A stretch of 64,000 nucleotides of DNA from Treponema sp. (GCA_017446265.1 JAFSRD010000041.1:1-64000), one strand, 5' to 3'; shown: positions 24,642-33,004, numbered from the stretch's first letter. Numbers and translations: made by a program. The notes: generated from the sequence alone by a model not told the origin.

Positions 24642-26399
24642 ATGAGCAACTTTTTACAAGTTTCTTATGTCATTTTTTCAGCAATTCTCGTGTCTCTTGC
24701 CATTCCAAACGAACTTTTTTTGCTCGGTTCGCCGTATATTGCACTTGTCGCGCTCATTCCATTGTACATGGCAATAGCAAAATGCCGCTCATATAAAACA
24801 GCATTTTGGCTTGGCATGCTGCACACGACAACAGTACATATACTTTCAAGCTTTTGGCTTGCGTTTTTTAAAGACTTTGCCATCTTTACGCTCGGTGCAT
24901 CTGCTGCAGGAACGAGCGTTATCGGCATGATTTTAGGCAGAATGCTCTTTCTCCCATACGCGCATGCAAGTGCAAAAAGCACATTGCTTGAAAATGCTGC
25001 CATAAAATCGTACCGCATTCCACTGCGCATATTCTGGTTTGCAGTCGTGTATACGCTGTACGAGTGGTTCAAATCAGCGGGGCTCGGCTTTCTTGCCTAT
25101 CCATGGGGCACGCTTTCAAGCACTGCGTTTCGCTGGCATCTCCTCATGCAGATTGCAGATTTAACAGGCACATACGGCATCTCGTTTTTGTTTGCGCTGT
25201 GTTCCGCCGTGTGCGCAGAAGGACTGCTGCTTGCAGAAAAACTGCCACAGGCGCCCACTCCGCACGCTTTGCTTGCATCTTTTAAAAATGCGGTACATGT
25301 ATTTGTCATTTTGCTTGCGCTGTCGTTTGTGTATGGCGCATACCAGTACGCAAAGCCGCGCACGCCACAGAAAAAACTCAACGCAGTGCTCGTACAGCAG
25401 AATTCAAACCCCTGGGACGAAATCTCTGACAACGATTCAATTATGCGCTCGCAACGGCTCTCCGAAGAAAAAATAAAAGAATTGAGGGCGCGCGGTGAAA
25501 CAGCAGATGTCGTTGTCTGGAGTGAAAGCGTACTGCGTTACGCGTTTCCACAGGCAGAAAATCATTATGCGCACGCTCCTGAAGATGAGCCGCTTTTAGA
25601 ATTTATTAAAAGAATGAATACACCGTTCATCATAGGCGGCGCATACCTTGTAGACAGCATAGCGCATAGCTACAATAACGCAGCGCTGCTGTTCGACGCA
25701 GACGGCAATTTCCGCGCATCATACGGAAAGATTCACCTCGTGCCATTCGCAGAAGTGCTGCCCGGCACAGAATACAAGCTTGTGCGCCAACTGATGCAGC
25801 GCGTTGTCGGCATTTCGGCAGGATGGGTTGCAGGCGACCAGTACGTCTGCTTTGACATGCCTGCGCAGTGGCACGGGCAAAAACAAAAAAAGAACGCAAA
25901 AATCGTCTCGCTTGCAGATACGATGCACGAGCAAATTGAAAAAGAAAACGCACGGCCGCTTGTACGCGTGAGCACGCCTGTCTGCTTTGGCGACGCATTT
26001 CCCGCAGACGTATGCAGACCCCTCTTTTTGCACGGTTGCGAAGTTTTTATCAATTTAACAGATGACTCGTGGTCGCACACAAAATCAGCAGAGTATCAGC
26101 ATTTTGTAATTGCCTCATACCGCGCAATAGAATTCCGCACAACATTAGTGCGCTCTACAAACGCAGGCTACTCTGTCGTAGTTGACGCTGCAGGAAACAT
26201 ACTTGCCGACATGCCGCTCTACGAAGAAGGGGCAATTGCGGCATCTATTCCCGTATACGAGCGACAGATGACCGTATACGCGCTGCTCGGCAACTGGCTC
26301 CCTGCACTGTTTGCAATCATCACGCTTGCATACTGCGCATATATATGCAGTACTTTTTACAATTGTCAACCTATTGCACATATTTTTTGCACATTGTAA
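24642..26399 (+). CDS. lnt: Apolipoprotein N-acyltransferase Lnt
   Basis: Adds the third acyl chain to the N-terminal Cys of lipoproteins in the inner membrane. 585 residues: about eight membrane segments in the first 240, then a nitrilase domain. The catalytic triad is recognisable: E295 in VVWSESVL, K363 in YGKIHLVPFAE, C448 in VSTPVCFGDAFP. In most Lnt proteins the residue two after the Cys is Glu (CYE); here it is Gly (CFGD). An extra hydrophilic loop of about 35 residues (WHGQKQKKNAK onward) precedes the Cys. ATG 24642 places the first membrane helix at the N-terminus. The many lipoproteins in this window are its likely substrates. Confidence 0.9.
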   Translation: MSNFLQVSYVIFSAILVSLAIPNELFLLGSPYIALVALIPLYMAIAKCRSYKTAFWLGMLHTTTVHILSSFWLAFFKDFAIFTLGASAAGTSVIGMILGRMLFLPYAHASAKSTLLENAAIKSYRIPLRIFWFAVVYTLYEWFKSAGLGFLAYPWGTLSSTAFRWHLLMQIADLTGTYGISFLFALCSAVCAEGLLLAEKLPQAPTPHALLASFKNAVHVFVILLALSFVYGAYQYAKPRTPQKKLNAVLVQQNSNPWDEISDNDSIMRSQRLSEEKIKELRARGETADVVVWSESVLRYAFPQAENHYAHAPEDEPLLEFIKRMNTPFIIGGAYLVDSIAHSYNNAALLFDADGNFRASYGKIHLVPFAEVLPGTEYKLVRQLMQRVVGISAGWVAGDQYVCFDMPAQWHGQKQKKNAKIVSLADTMHEQIEKENARPLVRVSTPVCFGDAFPADVCRPLFLHGCEVFINLTDDSWSHTKSAEYQHFVIASYRAIEFRTTLVRSTNAGYSVVVDAAGNILADMPLYEEGAIAASIPVYERQMTVYALLGNWLPALFAIITLAYCAYICSTFYNCQPIAHIFCTL

Positions 26400-26408
26400 A
26401 CTTTCTGC

Positions 26409-26963
26409 ATGAAAACGACGCGATTTGTGTTTATCGTCCTGTTTGCCGCGCTCATATGCGCAGGCTGTTTTATTGCCGTTCCCGTTGGCGCGTTCGGCAT
26501 TCCTCTTGTGCTGCAAAATATGTTTGCTGTTCTTGCAGGGTGCATTCTCGGTGGCGCGGGCGGCTTTTTTGCATCGCTCATTTTTGTGGCATCTGGCATG
26601 CTCGGTCTTCCTGTATTTTCAGGCGGAAGAGGTGGCATCGCCCATGTGCTCGGACCTACTGGCGGATTTATTTTTGGCTACACGCTCGCCTCGCTTGCTT
26701 CAGGGCTCATAGCACAAAAGCCGCAAGTTAATGAAAAAGGGCGCATAATGCTCGTACGACTTGCGCTTGCATCTGCTATAGGATTTACCGTGCTCTACGT
26801 GCCGGGCGTCCTCTACTTCATGTTGGCAACAAAGCGCACATTCAATGCCACAATGAGCGCATGCGTCTTTCCGTTTATTCCCGGCGATGCAATAAAACTC
26901 GTACTCACTGTGCTGCTTTCGGTAAAACTGCGCCCCATCGCTGCGCGGTATCTTGAGAAATGA
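26409..26963 (+). CDS. bioY: BioY-type biotin transporter substrate-binding component
   Basis: Membrane S component that binds biotin in ECF-type uptake. 184 residues, about six hydrophobic segments. It contains FGIPLVLQNMFAVLAGCILGG, VASGMLGLPVFSGGRGGIAHVLGPTGGFIFGY (the conserved BioY core) and FIPGDAIKLVL near the end. Length and motifs are typical. It overlaps the ATPase gene by four bases, and an EcfT-like gene follows, so the three form a dedicated bioY-ATPase-T operon, which suggests that the organism imports biotin. It begins 9 bases after lnt and may share its transcript. Confidence 0.93.
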   Translation: MKTTRFVFIVLFAALICAGCFIAVPVGAFGIPLVLQNMFAVLAGCILGGAGGFFASLIFVASGMLGLPVFSGGRGGIAHVLGPTGGFIFGYTLASLASGLIAQKPQVNEKGRIMLVRLALASAIGFTVLYVPGVLYFMLATKRTFNATMSACVFPFIPGDAIKLVLTVLLSVKLRPIAARYLEK

Positions 26964-27748
26964 GCGGAAACAGCATGGGAACAGAGCGCAACGGTTTGGA
27001 ATGCAATGGGGCGGCGCTCTCTGTACAGCATGTCACAAAAACGTTTTCCGCCCCCGACAGCGCAAGCACATTTACCGCGCTTTGTGACATTTCGTTTGAG
27101 CTTGCCGAAAGGTCGTGCGCGCTCATTGCAGGGGCAAACGGCTCTGGAAAAAGCGTGCTTATGACAATTATCGCAGGGCTTGAAACGCCAAGTTCAGGCA
27201 GCGTGCGCATAACGCGCGGCGGAAAAAACGCACGCGCAGGGCTCGTATTTCAAGATGCAGACAGCCAGTTGCTCGGAGAAACGCCGCTTGAAGACGTAAG
27301 CTTTAGCTTAAAGAACATTGGCGTTTCACGCGACAAGGCAAAGCAAAAAGCGCTTGACGTTCTTTCGCATGTAGGGCTTGCAGACAAAGCGCTTTTTCCC
27401 GCGCGCTTTCTTTCTGGTGGAGAAAAGCGCAAGCTCGCTGTGGCAAGCATTCTTGCGCTCGACATGCCGCTCATCATTTTTGACGAGCCGTATGCAAATC
27501 TCGATTATTCAGGCGTACACCAAGTAAACGAAATTATTGCATTGTTAAAAAAGCGCGGCATTACCGTGCTCATTTTAACGCACGAGCTTGAAAAATCACT
27601 TGCGCTGTGCAACCGCTTTCTTGTATTGCACCGCGGCAAAAAAGTGTTTGATGGAAGCGCGCGCGAAGGTCTTTCGAAAAATCTAGAAACGTGGAACATA
27701 CGTAATCCGCTCGCTTCATATAAAAAACTGGAAGATTTGGCATGGTAA
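26960..27748 (+). CDS. bioM: ECF transporter ATPase (BioM/CbiO-like)
   Basis: Energises biotin uptake with BioY and the T component. 262 residues: Walker A GANGSGKS, Q-loop VFQDADSQLLGETPLEDVSF, signature LSGGEKRKLA, Walker B LIIFDEPYANLD and switch His in LTHELEK. Q-loop sequence VFQ.(P/A)D.Q is characteristic of ECF A components. The first 18 residues are non-conserved; a later start is possible but ATG 26960 forms the ATGA overlap with bioY. It overlaps the T-component gene by 7 bases. Confidence 0.93.
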   Translation: MSGNSMGTERNGLECNGAALSVQHVTKTFSAPDSASTFTALCDISFELAERSCALIAGANGSGKSVLMTIIAGLETPSSGSVRITRGGKNARAGLVFQDADSQLLGETPLEDVSFSLKNIGVSRDKAKQKALDVLSHVGLADKALFPARFLSGGEKRKLAVASILALDMPLIIFDEPYANLDYSGVHQVNEIIALLKKRGITVLILTHELEKSLALCNRFLVLHRGKKVFDGSAREGLSKNLETWNIRNPLASYKKLEDLAW

Positions 27749-28449
27749 CGCTTTTTTCATACAAACAGGGAAATTCGTTTTTTCATAAACTAGACGCGCG
27801 CATAAAACTTGTGCTTCTTCTCGCGTGCGCATGTGCCATTTTTTCGTTGCCGCTTGTGCACTCCGCAATTCTCTGTGCGCTCACATGCGCAGCATTGCTC
27901 GCCGCAGGATTTACGGTACGAGAAATTACATCGCTTTTTAAAGTTGTGCTGTATTACGCACTTGTGCTGCAAGCAACATCGCTACTTGCGCATATTTTTG
28001 AGCGCAGCGCAAACCAAAGTTTTTCGAGCTCATTTTTCTCTTACGGAGCGCCGTTACGTGCACTGCTTGCAGCTTCAGTACGCACAAGCGATATGATTCT
28101 TGTTGCGCGCCTCGCCCTTGCAATTCTCGCATCGTCACTTTTATACCGCACCACAAGTCCGCTCGCACTTCGCGAAGCAGTCGAAGACGCAGAATGTTTT
28201 GTGCACTGCGCATTTGGAAAAAAAAGCAAAAGAAGCCGTGCAATTTTTTCTTCTGCGCTTTCGCTTTTGCTTGCGTTTATTCCGCTTGTGTTCACCACAT
28301 GGAAAAGCGTAACGCGCGCATGGAAAGCGCGACGCGGCAAAAGCGGCATACGCATGCTGCTCACACTTTTGCCAGTATTTTTTTCCGTGTGCATGAAAAA
28401 AGCGCATGCCACATCACTTGCGCTGCAAAACAGGACAACCGCACTATAA
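27742..28449 (+). CDS. bioN: ECF transporter transmembrane component (BioN/EcfT-like)
   Basis: Couples the ATPase to BioY. 235 residues with hydrophobic segments at about 25-60, 65-90 and 110-130, and the cytoplasmic arm. KLDARIKLVLLLA near the start is the usual EcfT opening. The coupling motifs are seen as AWKARRGK (Ala-Arg-Arg/Gly) near residue 195 and a weaker KKAHATSLALQNR near the C-terminus, where many T components have ARG/ARS. It is the last gene of the biotin operon. Confidence 0.88.
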   Translation: MVTLFSYKQGNSFFHKLDARIKLVLLLACACAIFSLPLVHSAILCALTCAALLAAGFTVREITSLFKVVLYYALVLQATSLLAHIFERSANQSFSSSFFSYGAPLRALLAASVRTSDMILVARLALAILASSLLYRTTSPLALREAVEDAECFVHCAFGKKSKRSRAIFSSALSLLLAFIPLVFTTWKSVTRAWKARRGKSGIRMLLTLLPVFFSVCMKKAHATSLALQNRTTAL

Positions 28450-28543
28450 GCAATTTCCCCGCGTCATAGTCATACTTTTTTCGCAAAAAATCACGGCGGC
28501 GGTAAAAAAAGTGAAAAATTTACAATTTTTTTGCATTTTCCAC

Positions 28544-28607
28544 TTGCACTCTGTGCTGTAGTGGTGTATACTCACGCTATTAGGCAAAAAACCGCTACAT
28601 TTAGTGG
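28544..28607 (+). promoter_or_regulatory. Promoter and putative NrdR boxes upstream of nrdR-nrdD
   Basis: TTGCAC at 28544, a 17-base spacer and TATACT at 28567 form a good sigma-70-type promoter. A box-like sequence CCGCTACATTTAGTGG at 28592-28607 resembles the NrdR palindrome (ACACWATATATWGTGT) and matches the strong box at 31281 at 12 of 16 positions. A weaker half-match CTCTGTGCTGTAGTGG lies exactly 43 bases upstream at 28549. The same 43-base spacing occurs before the small radical/redoxin gene. This suggests autoregulation of nrdR and control of nrdD; the upstream box is weak. Confidence 0.5.
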
Positions 28608-28624
28608 TAAAGGTAGTTTTTACA

Positions 28625-29092
28625 ATGCGCTGTCCTTACTGCGGAAGTTTTGATGACAAAGTAATTGAATCGCGTACTATGGCAAGCGGCGAATCAATCC
28701 GCCGACGGCGCGAATGCCTCTCGTGCGGCTACCGTTTTACGAGCTATGAGCATATTGAAGAAAAACCGTTCATGGTAGCTAAAAAAGATGGCAGACGGGA
28801 ACCGTTCAACCGCGCAAAGCTTGAAAAAGGCATTTCACGCGCGCTTGAGAAACGACCGTTTTCTTCCGCCATGATTGAACAGATTGTTAGCGAAATAGAA
28901 GACAAAGCAGTCATGCGTGGCAAAGTGAGCCGTGAAATTTCTACGGCAGAACTGGGAGAGCTTGTTCTACAACATTTGCATGAAATCGACAAAGTGGCAT
29001 ATATCCGCTTTGCTTCGGTATATAAACATTTTGAGAATCTCGATGAATTTATCACCGAGGTTAAGAACGTGGAGGGGAAACAACATGAGTGA
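28625..29092 (+). CDS. nrdR: Transcriptional repressor NrdR
   Basis: Nucleotide-sensing repressor of ribonucleotide reductase genes. 155 residues: zinc ribbon MRCPYCG and CLSCGYRFTS (C3, C6, C31, C34), then an ATP-cone (FMVAKKDGRREPFNRAKLEKGISRALEKRP). ATG 28625 gives the invariant MRCPYCG start, with AAAGG upstream; a GTG at 28604 is in frame but unlikely. It overlaps nrdD by eight bases, so the regulator is co-translated with its target. Putative NrdR boxes lie at its own promoter and again before the downstream radical/redoxin gene. Confidence 0.96.
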   Translation: MRCPYCGSFDDKVIESRTMASGESIRRRRECLSCGYRFTSYEHIEEKPFMVAKKDGRREPFNRAKLEKGISRALEKRPFSSAMIEQIVSEIEDKAVMRGKVSREISTAELGELVLQHLHEIDKVAYIRFASVYKHFENLDEFITEVKNVEGKQHE

Positions 29093-31199
29093 CCAGTCAG
29101 TTTTTCCGCAGTGGCGCAACTTTTTAGGTAAAAGTAGTGATAGCGAAACAGCGGGATTTATTAAATCAGTTGTAAAGCGTTCAGGCGACATTGCGCCATA
29201 CGATCGCAGCAAAATTGAAGCGGCAATAGGCAGTGCAATAGAAGCGGTTGAAAAGCGCAAAGACCCTGACAGAGCGGCAGCGCTTACAGACGCTGTTGAA
29301 GAAAAATTGCGGCTGCAGCTTGCAGGCGCGCGTGCGCATTCAATTCCTGCAATTGAAGAGATTCAAGATGACGTTGAAAGCGTTTTAATTGAAGCAAAAG
29401 AAGTAGAAGTTGCAAAAGCGTACATTCTCTACCGCGCGCGCCATGAAGCAGTCCGCGACGCAAAGAGCCTCATGGTAGACATCAATAAAACGATGGACGG
29501 CTATCTTGGTCAAAGCGACTGGCGCGTAAAAGAAAACGCGAACGTCAATTTTTCTCTCGGAGGCCTTATCCTTCACAACTCAGGCGCAATCACAGCAAAC
29601 TACTGGCTCAACAACATCTATTCAAAAGAAGTAGCGGAAGCGCATCGCATGTGCGCGTTCCACATTCACGATTTGTCAATGTTCTCAGGCTATTGTGCAG
29701 GCTGGTCGTTGCGCCAACTCATTCAAGAAGGACTTGGCGGTGTGCCCGATAAAATTACGTCAACACCCGCAACGCACCTTTCTACGCTCGTCAACCAAAT
29801 GGTGAACTTTCTCGGAATCATGCAAAACGAATGGGCAGGCGCGCAGGCGTTCAGCTCGTTCGACACATACCTCGCGCCGTTTGTTAAAATTGACAAGCTT
29901 TCCGAAAAAGAAGTGCGCCAATGCATTCAAAGTTTTTTGTTTGGTGTAAATACGCCGAGCCGATGGGGAAGCCAAGCGCCGTTTACAAACATCACGCTCG
30001 ACTGGATGTGCCCCGAAGATCTAAAAAACCGCAAGGCAATCGTGGGCGGCAAGGAACAGGATTTTACCTATGGCGACTGTCAGGAAGAGATGGACATAAT
30101 CAACAAGCAGTTCATACTTCTCATGCTTGAAGGAGATGCAAACGGACGCGGCTTCGGCTATCCCATTCCCACATACAACATTACAAAAAATTTCAACTGG
30201 AACAACGAAAACGCGGAGTTGCTTTTTAAAATGGCATCGCAGTACGGCACGCCATATTTCCAAAATTTTGTCAATTCAGATTTGGACCCTGGCGATGTGC
30301 GCTCAATGTGCTGCCGCCTGCGTCTCGACAAACGTGAACTTCGAAAGCGTGGCGGCGGACTTTTTGGCTCCGATGAATTTACAGGCAGTCTCGGTGTTGT
30401 CACCATCAACTTGCCGCAAATCGCTTTTCTTGCAAAGACGGAAGAAGAATTCTACAAGCGGCTCGATTACCTTATGGATTTGGCAAAAGAGAGTTTGTGC
30501 ACAAAGCGCAAAGTGCTCCAAAAGTTGCTCGACTCAGGTCTGTATCCGTACACAAAGCGGTATCTTAAAACATTCAACAATCATTTCAACACAATCGGGC
30601 TATGCGGCATGAACGAGTGCTGCCTCAACTTTCTCGGTGTAACGATTGTCGATACGAGGGGCAAACAGTTTGCAGAAACAATGCTCGACCACATGCGAAA
30701 CCGCCTGCAAGATTACCAAGAAGCAACAGGAGAACTTTTCAATTTGGAAGCAACACCCGCAGAGAGCACGTCGTATCGTCTTGCAAGCCATGATGTTGAA
30801 AATTTTCCGGGCATCATCACGAGCGGCACTGAAGAAAGCCCGTACTACACAAACTCCACGCAGCTTCCTGTTGACTACACGTCAGACATCTTTGAAGCGC
30901 TCGACATACAGGAAAGTTTGCAGACGCGCTACACGGGCGGCACTGTATTCCATACATTCATGGGCGAGCAGATTAAAGACTGGAGGGCATGTCGTGATTT
31001 AGTACGCACTGTAATGGCAAACTACCGTGTACCGTATGTGACTATCTCACCCACATATTCAGTGTGCCGCTCGCACGGCTATTTGAACGGGCAGCATTTT
31101 GAGTGCCCAAAATGCAAGGCGGAACGAGCATCTGAACTGCGCTTAAAGCTAGAGCAGCTTGAAAAGGAGCGCGCGCTCGTGTTGGAAAAAGAAGCGTAA
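29085..31199 (+). CDS. nrdD: Anaerobic ribonucleoside-triphosphate reductase large part, lacking the glycyl-radical loop
   Basis: Catalytic part of class III ribonucleotide reductase, which makes dNTPs without oxygen. 704 residues: an ATP-cone at about 25-115, then the ten-stranded barrel with FSGYCAGWSLRQ (C204) and DVRSMCCRLRLD (C409/C410), the cysteines expected at the active site, and GSLGVVTINLPQIAF. It ends with the zinc-site region VCRSHGY and FECPKC (C661, H664, C674, C677). In ordinary NrdD the radical loop (RxxGYY...WNxGK) follows at once; here it is absent and a charged helix of 27 residues (ELRLKLEQLEKER...) ends the protein. The loop is on the next gene. The ribosome site GGAGG precedes ATG 29085, which overlaps nrdR. 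Confidence 0.93.
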   Translation: MSDQSVFPQWRNFLGKSSDSETAGFIKSVVKRSGDIAPYDRSKIEAAIGSAIEAVEKRKDPDRAAALTDAVEEKLRLQLAGARAHSIPAIEEIQDDVESVLIEAKEVEVAKAYILYRARHEAVRDAKSLMVDINKTMDGYLGQSDWRVKENANVNFSLGGLILHNSGAITANYWLNNIYSKEVAEAHRMCAFHIHDLSMFSGYCAGWSLRQLIQEGLGGVPDKITSTPATHLSTLVNQMVNFLGIMQNEWAGAQAFSSFDTYLAPFVKIDKLSEKEVRQCIQSFLFGVNTPSRWGSQAPFTNITLDWMCPEDLKNRKAIVGGKEQDFTYGDCQEEMDIINKQFILLMLEGDANGRGFGYPIPTYNITKNFNWNNENAELLFKMASQYGTPYFQNFVNSDLDPGDVRSMCCRLRLDKRELRKRGGGLFGSDEFTGSLGVVTINLPQIAFLAKTEEEFYKRLDYLMDLAKESLCTKRKVLQKLLDSGLYPYTKRYLKTFNNHFNTIGLCGMNECCLNFLGVTIVDTRGKQFAETMLDHMRNRLQDYQEATGELFNLEATPAESTSYRLASHDVENFPGIITSGTEESPYYTNSTQLPVDYTSDIFEALDIQESLQTRYTGGTVFHTFMGEQIKDWRACRDLVRTVMANYRVPYVTISPTYSVCRSHGYLNGQHFECPKCKAERASELRLKLEQLEKERALVLEKEA

Positions 31200-31237
31200 A
31201 GCGCTCAAGAAATTGCGCTGCGCTACCGATACGTAAA

Positions 31238-31296
31238 ACAGCAAATATAGCGTATAAGTGCTTGACAAATGCCTAAAACTACGCTATATTTAGCGC
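31238..31296 (+). promoter_or_regulatory. Promoter with two NrdR boxes for the radical/redoxin gene
   Basis: TTGACA at 31262, a 17-base spacer and TATATT at 31285 form a near-consensus promoter. Box 1, ACAGCAAATATAGCGT (31238-31253), lies upstream of the -35. Box 2, ACGCTATATTTAGCGC (31281-31296), covers the -10. Both resemble the NrdR palindrome and start 43 bases (about four helical turns) apart, a layout suited to a repressor binding cooperatively. It shows that the small gene has its own regulated start as well as any readthrough from nrdD. Confidence 0.75.
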
Positions 31297-31300
31297 AATA

Positions 31301-31329
31301 TTCATTATTGTAATAAATATAATAATGAA
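31301..31329 (+). promoter_or_regulatory. Stem-loop in the leader of the radical/redoxin gene
   Basis: Perfect inverted repeat TTCATTATT (31301-31309) and AATAATGAA (31321-31329) around an 11-base loop, just downstream of the promoter and about 30 bases before the start codon. It may be a 5' mRNA stabiliser or a weak regulatory hairpin. No U-run follows, so it is not an intrinsic terminator. Confidence 0.5.
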
Positions 31330-31360
31330 AGCAATATATCTTTTGGGAGGAATATAAGAT

Positions 31361-31915
31361 ATGGAAACAAAAACAAGAACGCTTGCTGAAATTGACGCTG
31401 ATATTACGGCAACAAAAGAAGCGCTTGCAAATGTGCGTGGCTCTGAAACAGAAGTGTATGCGCGCATCGTTGGCTACTACCGCGCAGTGCGCAATTGGAA
31501 CAAGGGAAAGCGCGAAGAATACAATCACCGCAAAATGTTTGCGCTTGCAGACAACAGCACATACGAAATAACCGATGCCGACAAAGCGTGCGCGTGTTCA
31601 TCGCCTGCACGCATAACGAAAACAACTGCCGGCGCGCTTGCTGAAAACGCTTTTTCAAATTCAGGAAGCTATGAGCTTTTCACGCGCAAAACATGTCCGA
31701 ACTGCCCGCCGGTAAAAGCGTACATGGCGGAAGTTCCCATGACGGGAACGACTATCGACGTGGACACGGAAAGCGGCCTCGCTGAAGCTGCAAAAAAAGG
31801 CGTGTTCGCTTCTCCGACTGTCATCGTATATGACGCTGCGGGTGCAGAAATTGCGCGCGGACACAATGTCGAAGAACTCACCGCAATTTTTGCGCCTGTT
31901 GTGGCAGAGGCATAA
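31361..31915 (+). CDS. Detached glycyl-radical domain of NrdD fused to a glutaredoxin-like domain
   Basis: 184 residues. After a helical N-terminus (about 1-25) comes SETEVYARIVGYYRAVRNWN, then KGKREEYNHR: the class III reductase glycyl-radical loop with G38 as the radical glycine and the WNxGK and terminal Arg signatures. A linker with CAC (C77, C79) follows, then a redoxin domain from about 103: YELFTRKTCPNCPPVK (C112/C115) and the cis-Pro-like FASPTVIVYD. The upstream NrdD lacks exactly this loop, so the two should work as a complex, with nrdG downstream as activase and the redoxin as reductant. GGGAGG lies before ATG 31361. It could also act as an exchangeable spare part, as GrcA/YfiD does for pyruvate formate-lyase. 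Confidence 0.85.
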   Translation: METKTRTLAEIDADITATKEALANVRGSETEVYARIVGYYRAVRNWNKGKREEYNHRKMFALADNSTYEITDADKACACSSPARITKTTAGALAENAFSNSGSYELFTRKTCPNCPPVKAYMAEVPMTGTTIDVDTESGLAEAAKKGVFASPTVIVYDAAGAEIARGHNVEELTAIFAPVVAEA

Positions 31916-32729
31916 CACGCTGCACGCATCAGAGTTCAATGAACACGCCGGCGCGCTTATAAAAACGACGCTTGTCGATTTTCCGGGACGCGTAGCGTGT
32001 TCATTTTTTTTGCGCGGATGCAATATGCGCTGTCCGTATTGCTACAATACAGGTCTTGTCATAGGCGGCGATGACGATGCGCTTTCAAGCGTAAACGAAT
32101 TATTTATGCACCTTGAAAAACGGCGCAGCGTTCTAAGCGGTTTAGTGATAAGCGGCGGCGAGCCGCTGGCAAACAAGCACACGCTCGCAATCATTGAGCA
32201 CGCAAAAGCGCTCGGCTACAAAATAAAGCTCGACACAAACGGCACATTTCCCGACAAACTTGAATCGATTATTAAAAATGACAAAACGCGCCCTGACTTC
32301 ATCGCCATGGACATAAAGACAAATCCCACACGATACGGCGAGTTGTTTGCTCCGTGCTGCAAAACTCGCGGCAAAGGCAAAGCGCAAACTCACGCTGCAA
32401 CCATGCCGTGCAATGTTCCCGCCTCGCACACTATCACTAGCAAGCACGACTATCCCGCCCTGCTTGCCCGCTCCGTGCAACTCATAGCCTCATTACCGGG
32501 CAACGCACGTGAATGGCGAACAGTGCTCGTGCCACATTTTGTTAAAAAAGACGACATCGCCGCAATGGCAGCTCTTTTGCCAAAAGACGCATCGTGGCAG
32601 TTTGCGCAGTTCCGAAATGAAAACTGCCTTGACGCTTCGTACAACGACATGAGTCCGTACACTGACGATCAGGCAGCAGAACTCGTAACATACGCAAAAA
32701 CGCTCGTTGAACATGCCGCGCTGCGCTGA
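31866..32729 (+). CDS. nrdG: Anaerobic ribonucleotide reductase activating protein, radical SAM
   Basis: Generates the glycyl radical on class III reductase using SAM and a [4Fe-4S] cluster. From ATG 31866 it has 287 residues: IKTTLVDFPGRVACSFFLRG, the cluster motif GCNMRCPYCYN (C52, C56, C59), GLVISGGEPL and LDTNGTFP, all typical of NrdG and pyruvate formate-lyase-type activases. The true start is uncertain: ATG 31866 overlaps the preceding gene by 50 bases, TTG 31899 by 17, while an AGAGG sits well placed only for a CTG at 31920. The C-terminal QFRNENCLDASYNDMSPYT resembles other NrdG-like activases. Its substrate would be the detached radical domain just upstream. Confidence 0.9.
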   Translation: MSKNSPQFLRLLWQRHNTLHASEFNEHAGALIKTTLVDFPGRVACSFFLRGCNMRCPYCYNTGLVIGGDDDALSSVNELFMHLEKRRSVLSGLVISGGEPLANKHTLAIIEHAKALGYKIKLDTNGTFPDKLESIIKNDKTRPDFIAMDIKTNPTRYGELFAPCCKTRGKGKAQTHAATMPCNVPASHTITSKHDYPALLARSVQLIASLPGNAREWRTVLVPHFVKKDDIAAMAALLPKDASWQFAQFRNENCLDASYNDMSPYTDDQAAELVTYAKTLVEHAALR

Positions 32730-32956
32730 CTGCAAAAATCACCAGATGCAACAAAACACAGGCAAAGGCAAAACTTTTTTTAGGAAGAAGCCACCAGCTT
32801 CCCGTGTGGTTGCTGCATGCTACCTATGCAAGAACTGCAAGATTCTTGCAAAAACCTTGCAACTCTTGCACTTTTTCAGAAGGTCATTTCCTGCACTGCT
32901 GTTTTCATTAACAGCTGTGCTTGAAAATTACTTTCCACACCGCAGCAACAATGCTC

Positions 32957-32986
32957 TTGACATGCGCTGCAAAAACGTGCTATATA
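32957..32986 (+). promoter_or_regulatory. Promoter of tRNA-Met
   Basis: Perfect TTGACA at 32957, an 18-base spacer and TATATA at 32981; predicted start near 32993, about 12 bases before the mature tRNA. The other 220 bases since nrdG hold no gene that I recognise. Confidence 0.65.
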
Positions 32987-33004
32987 TATTTTTACATTCT
33001 CTAT

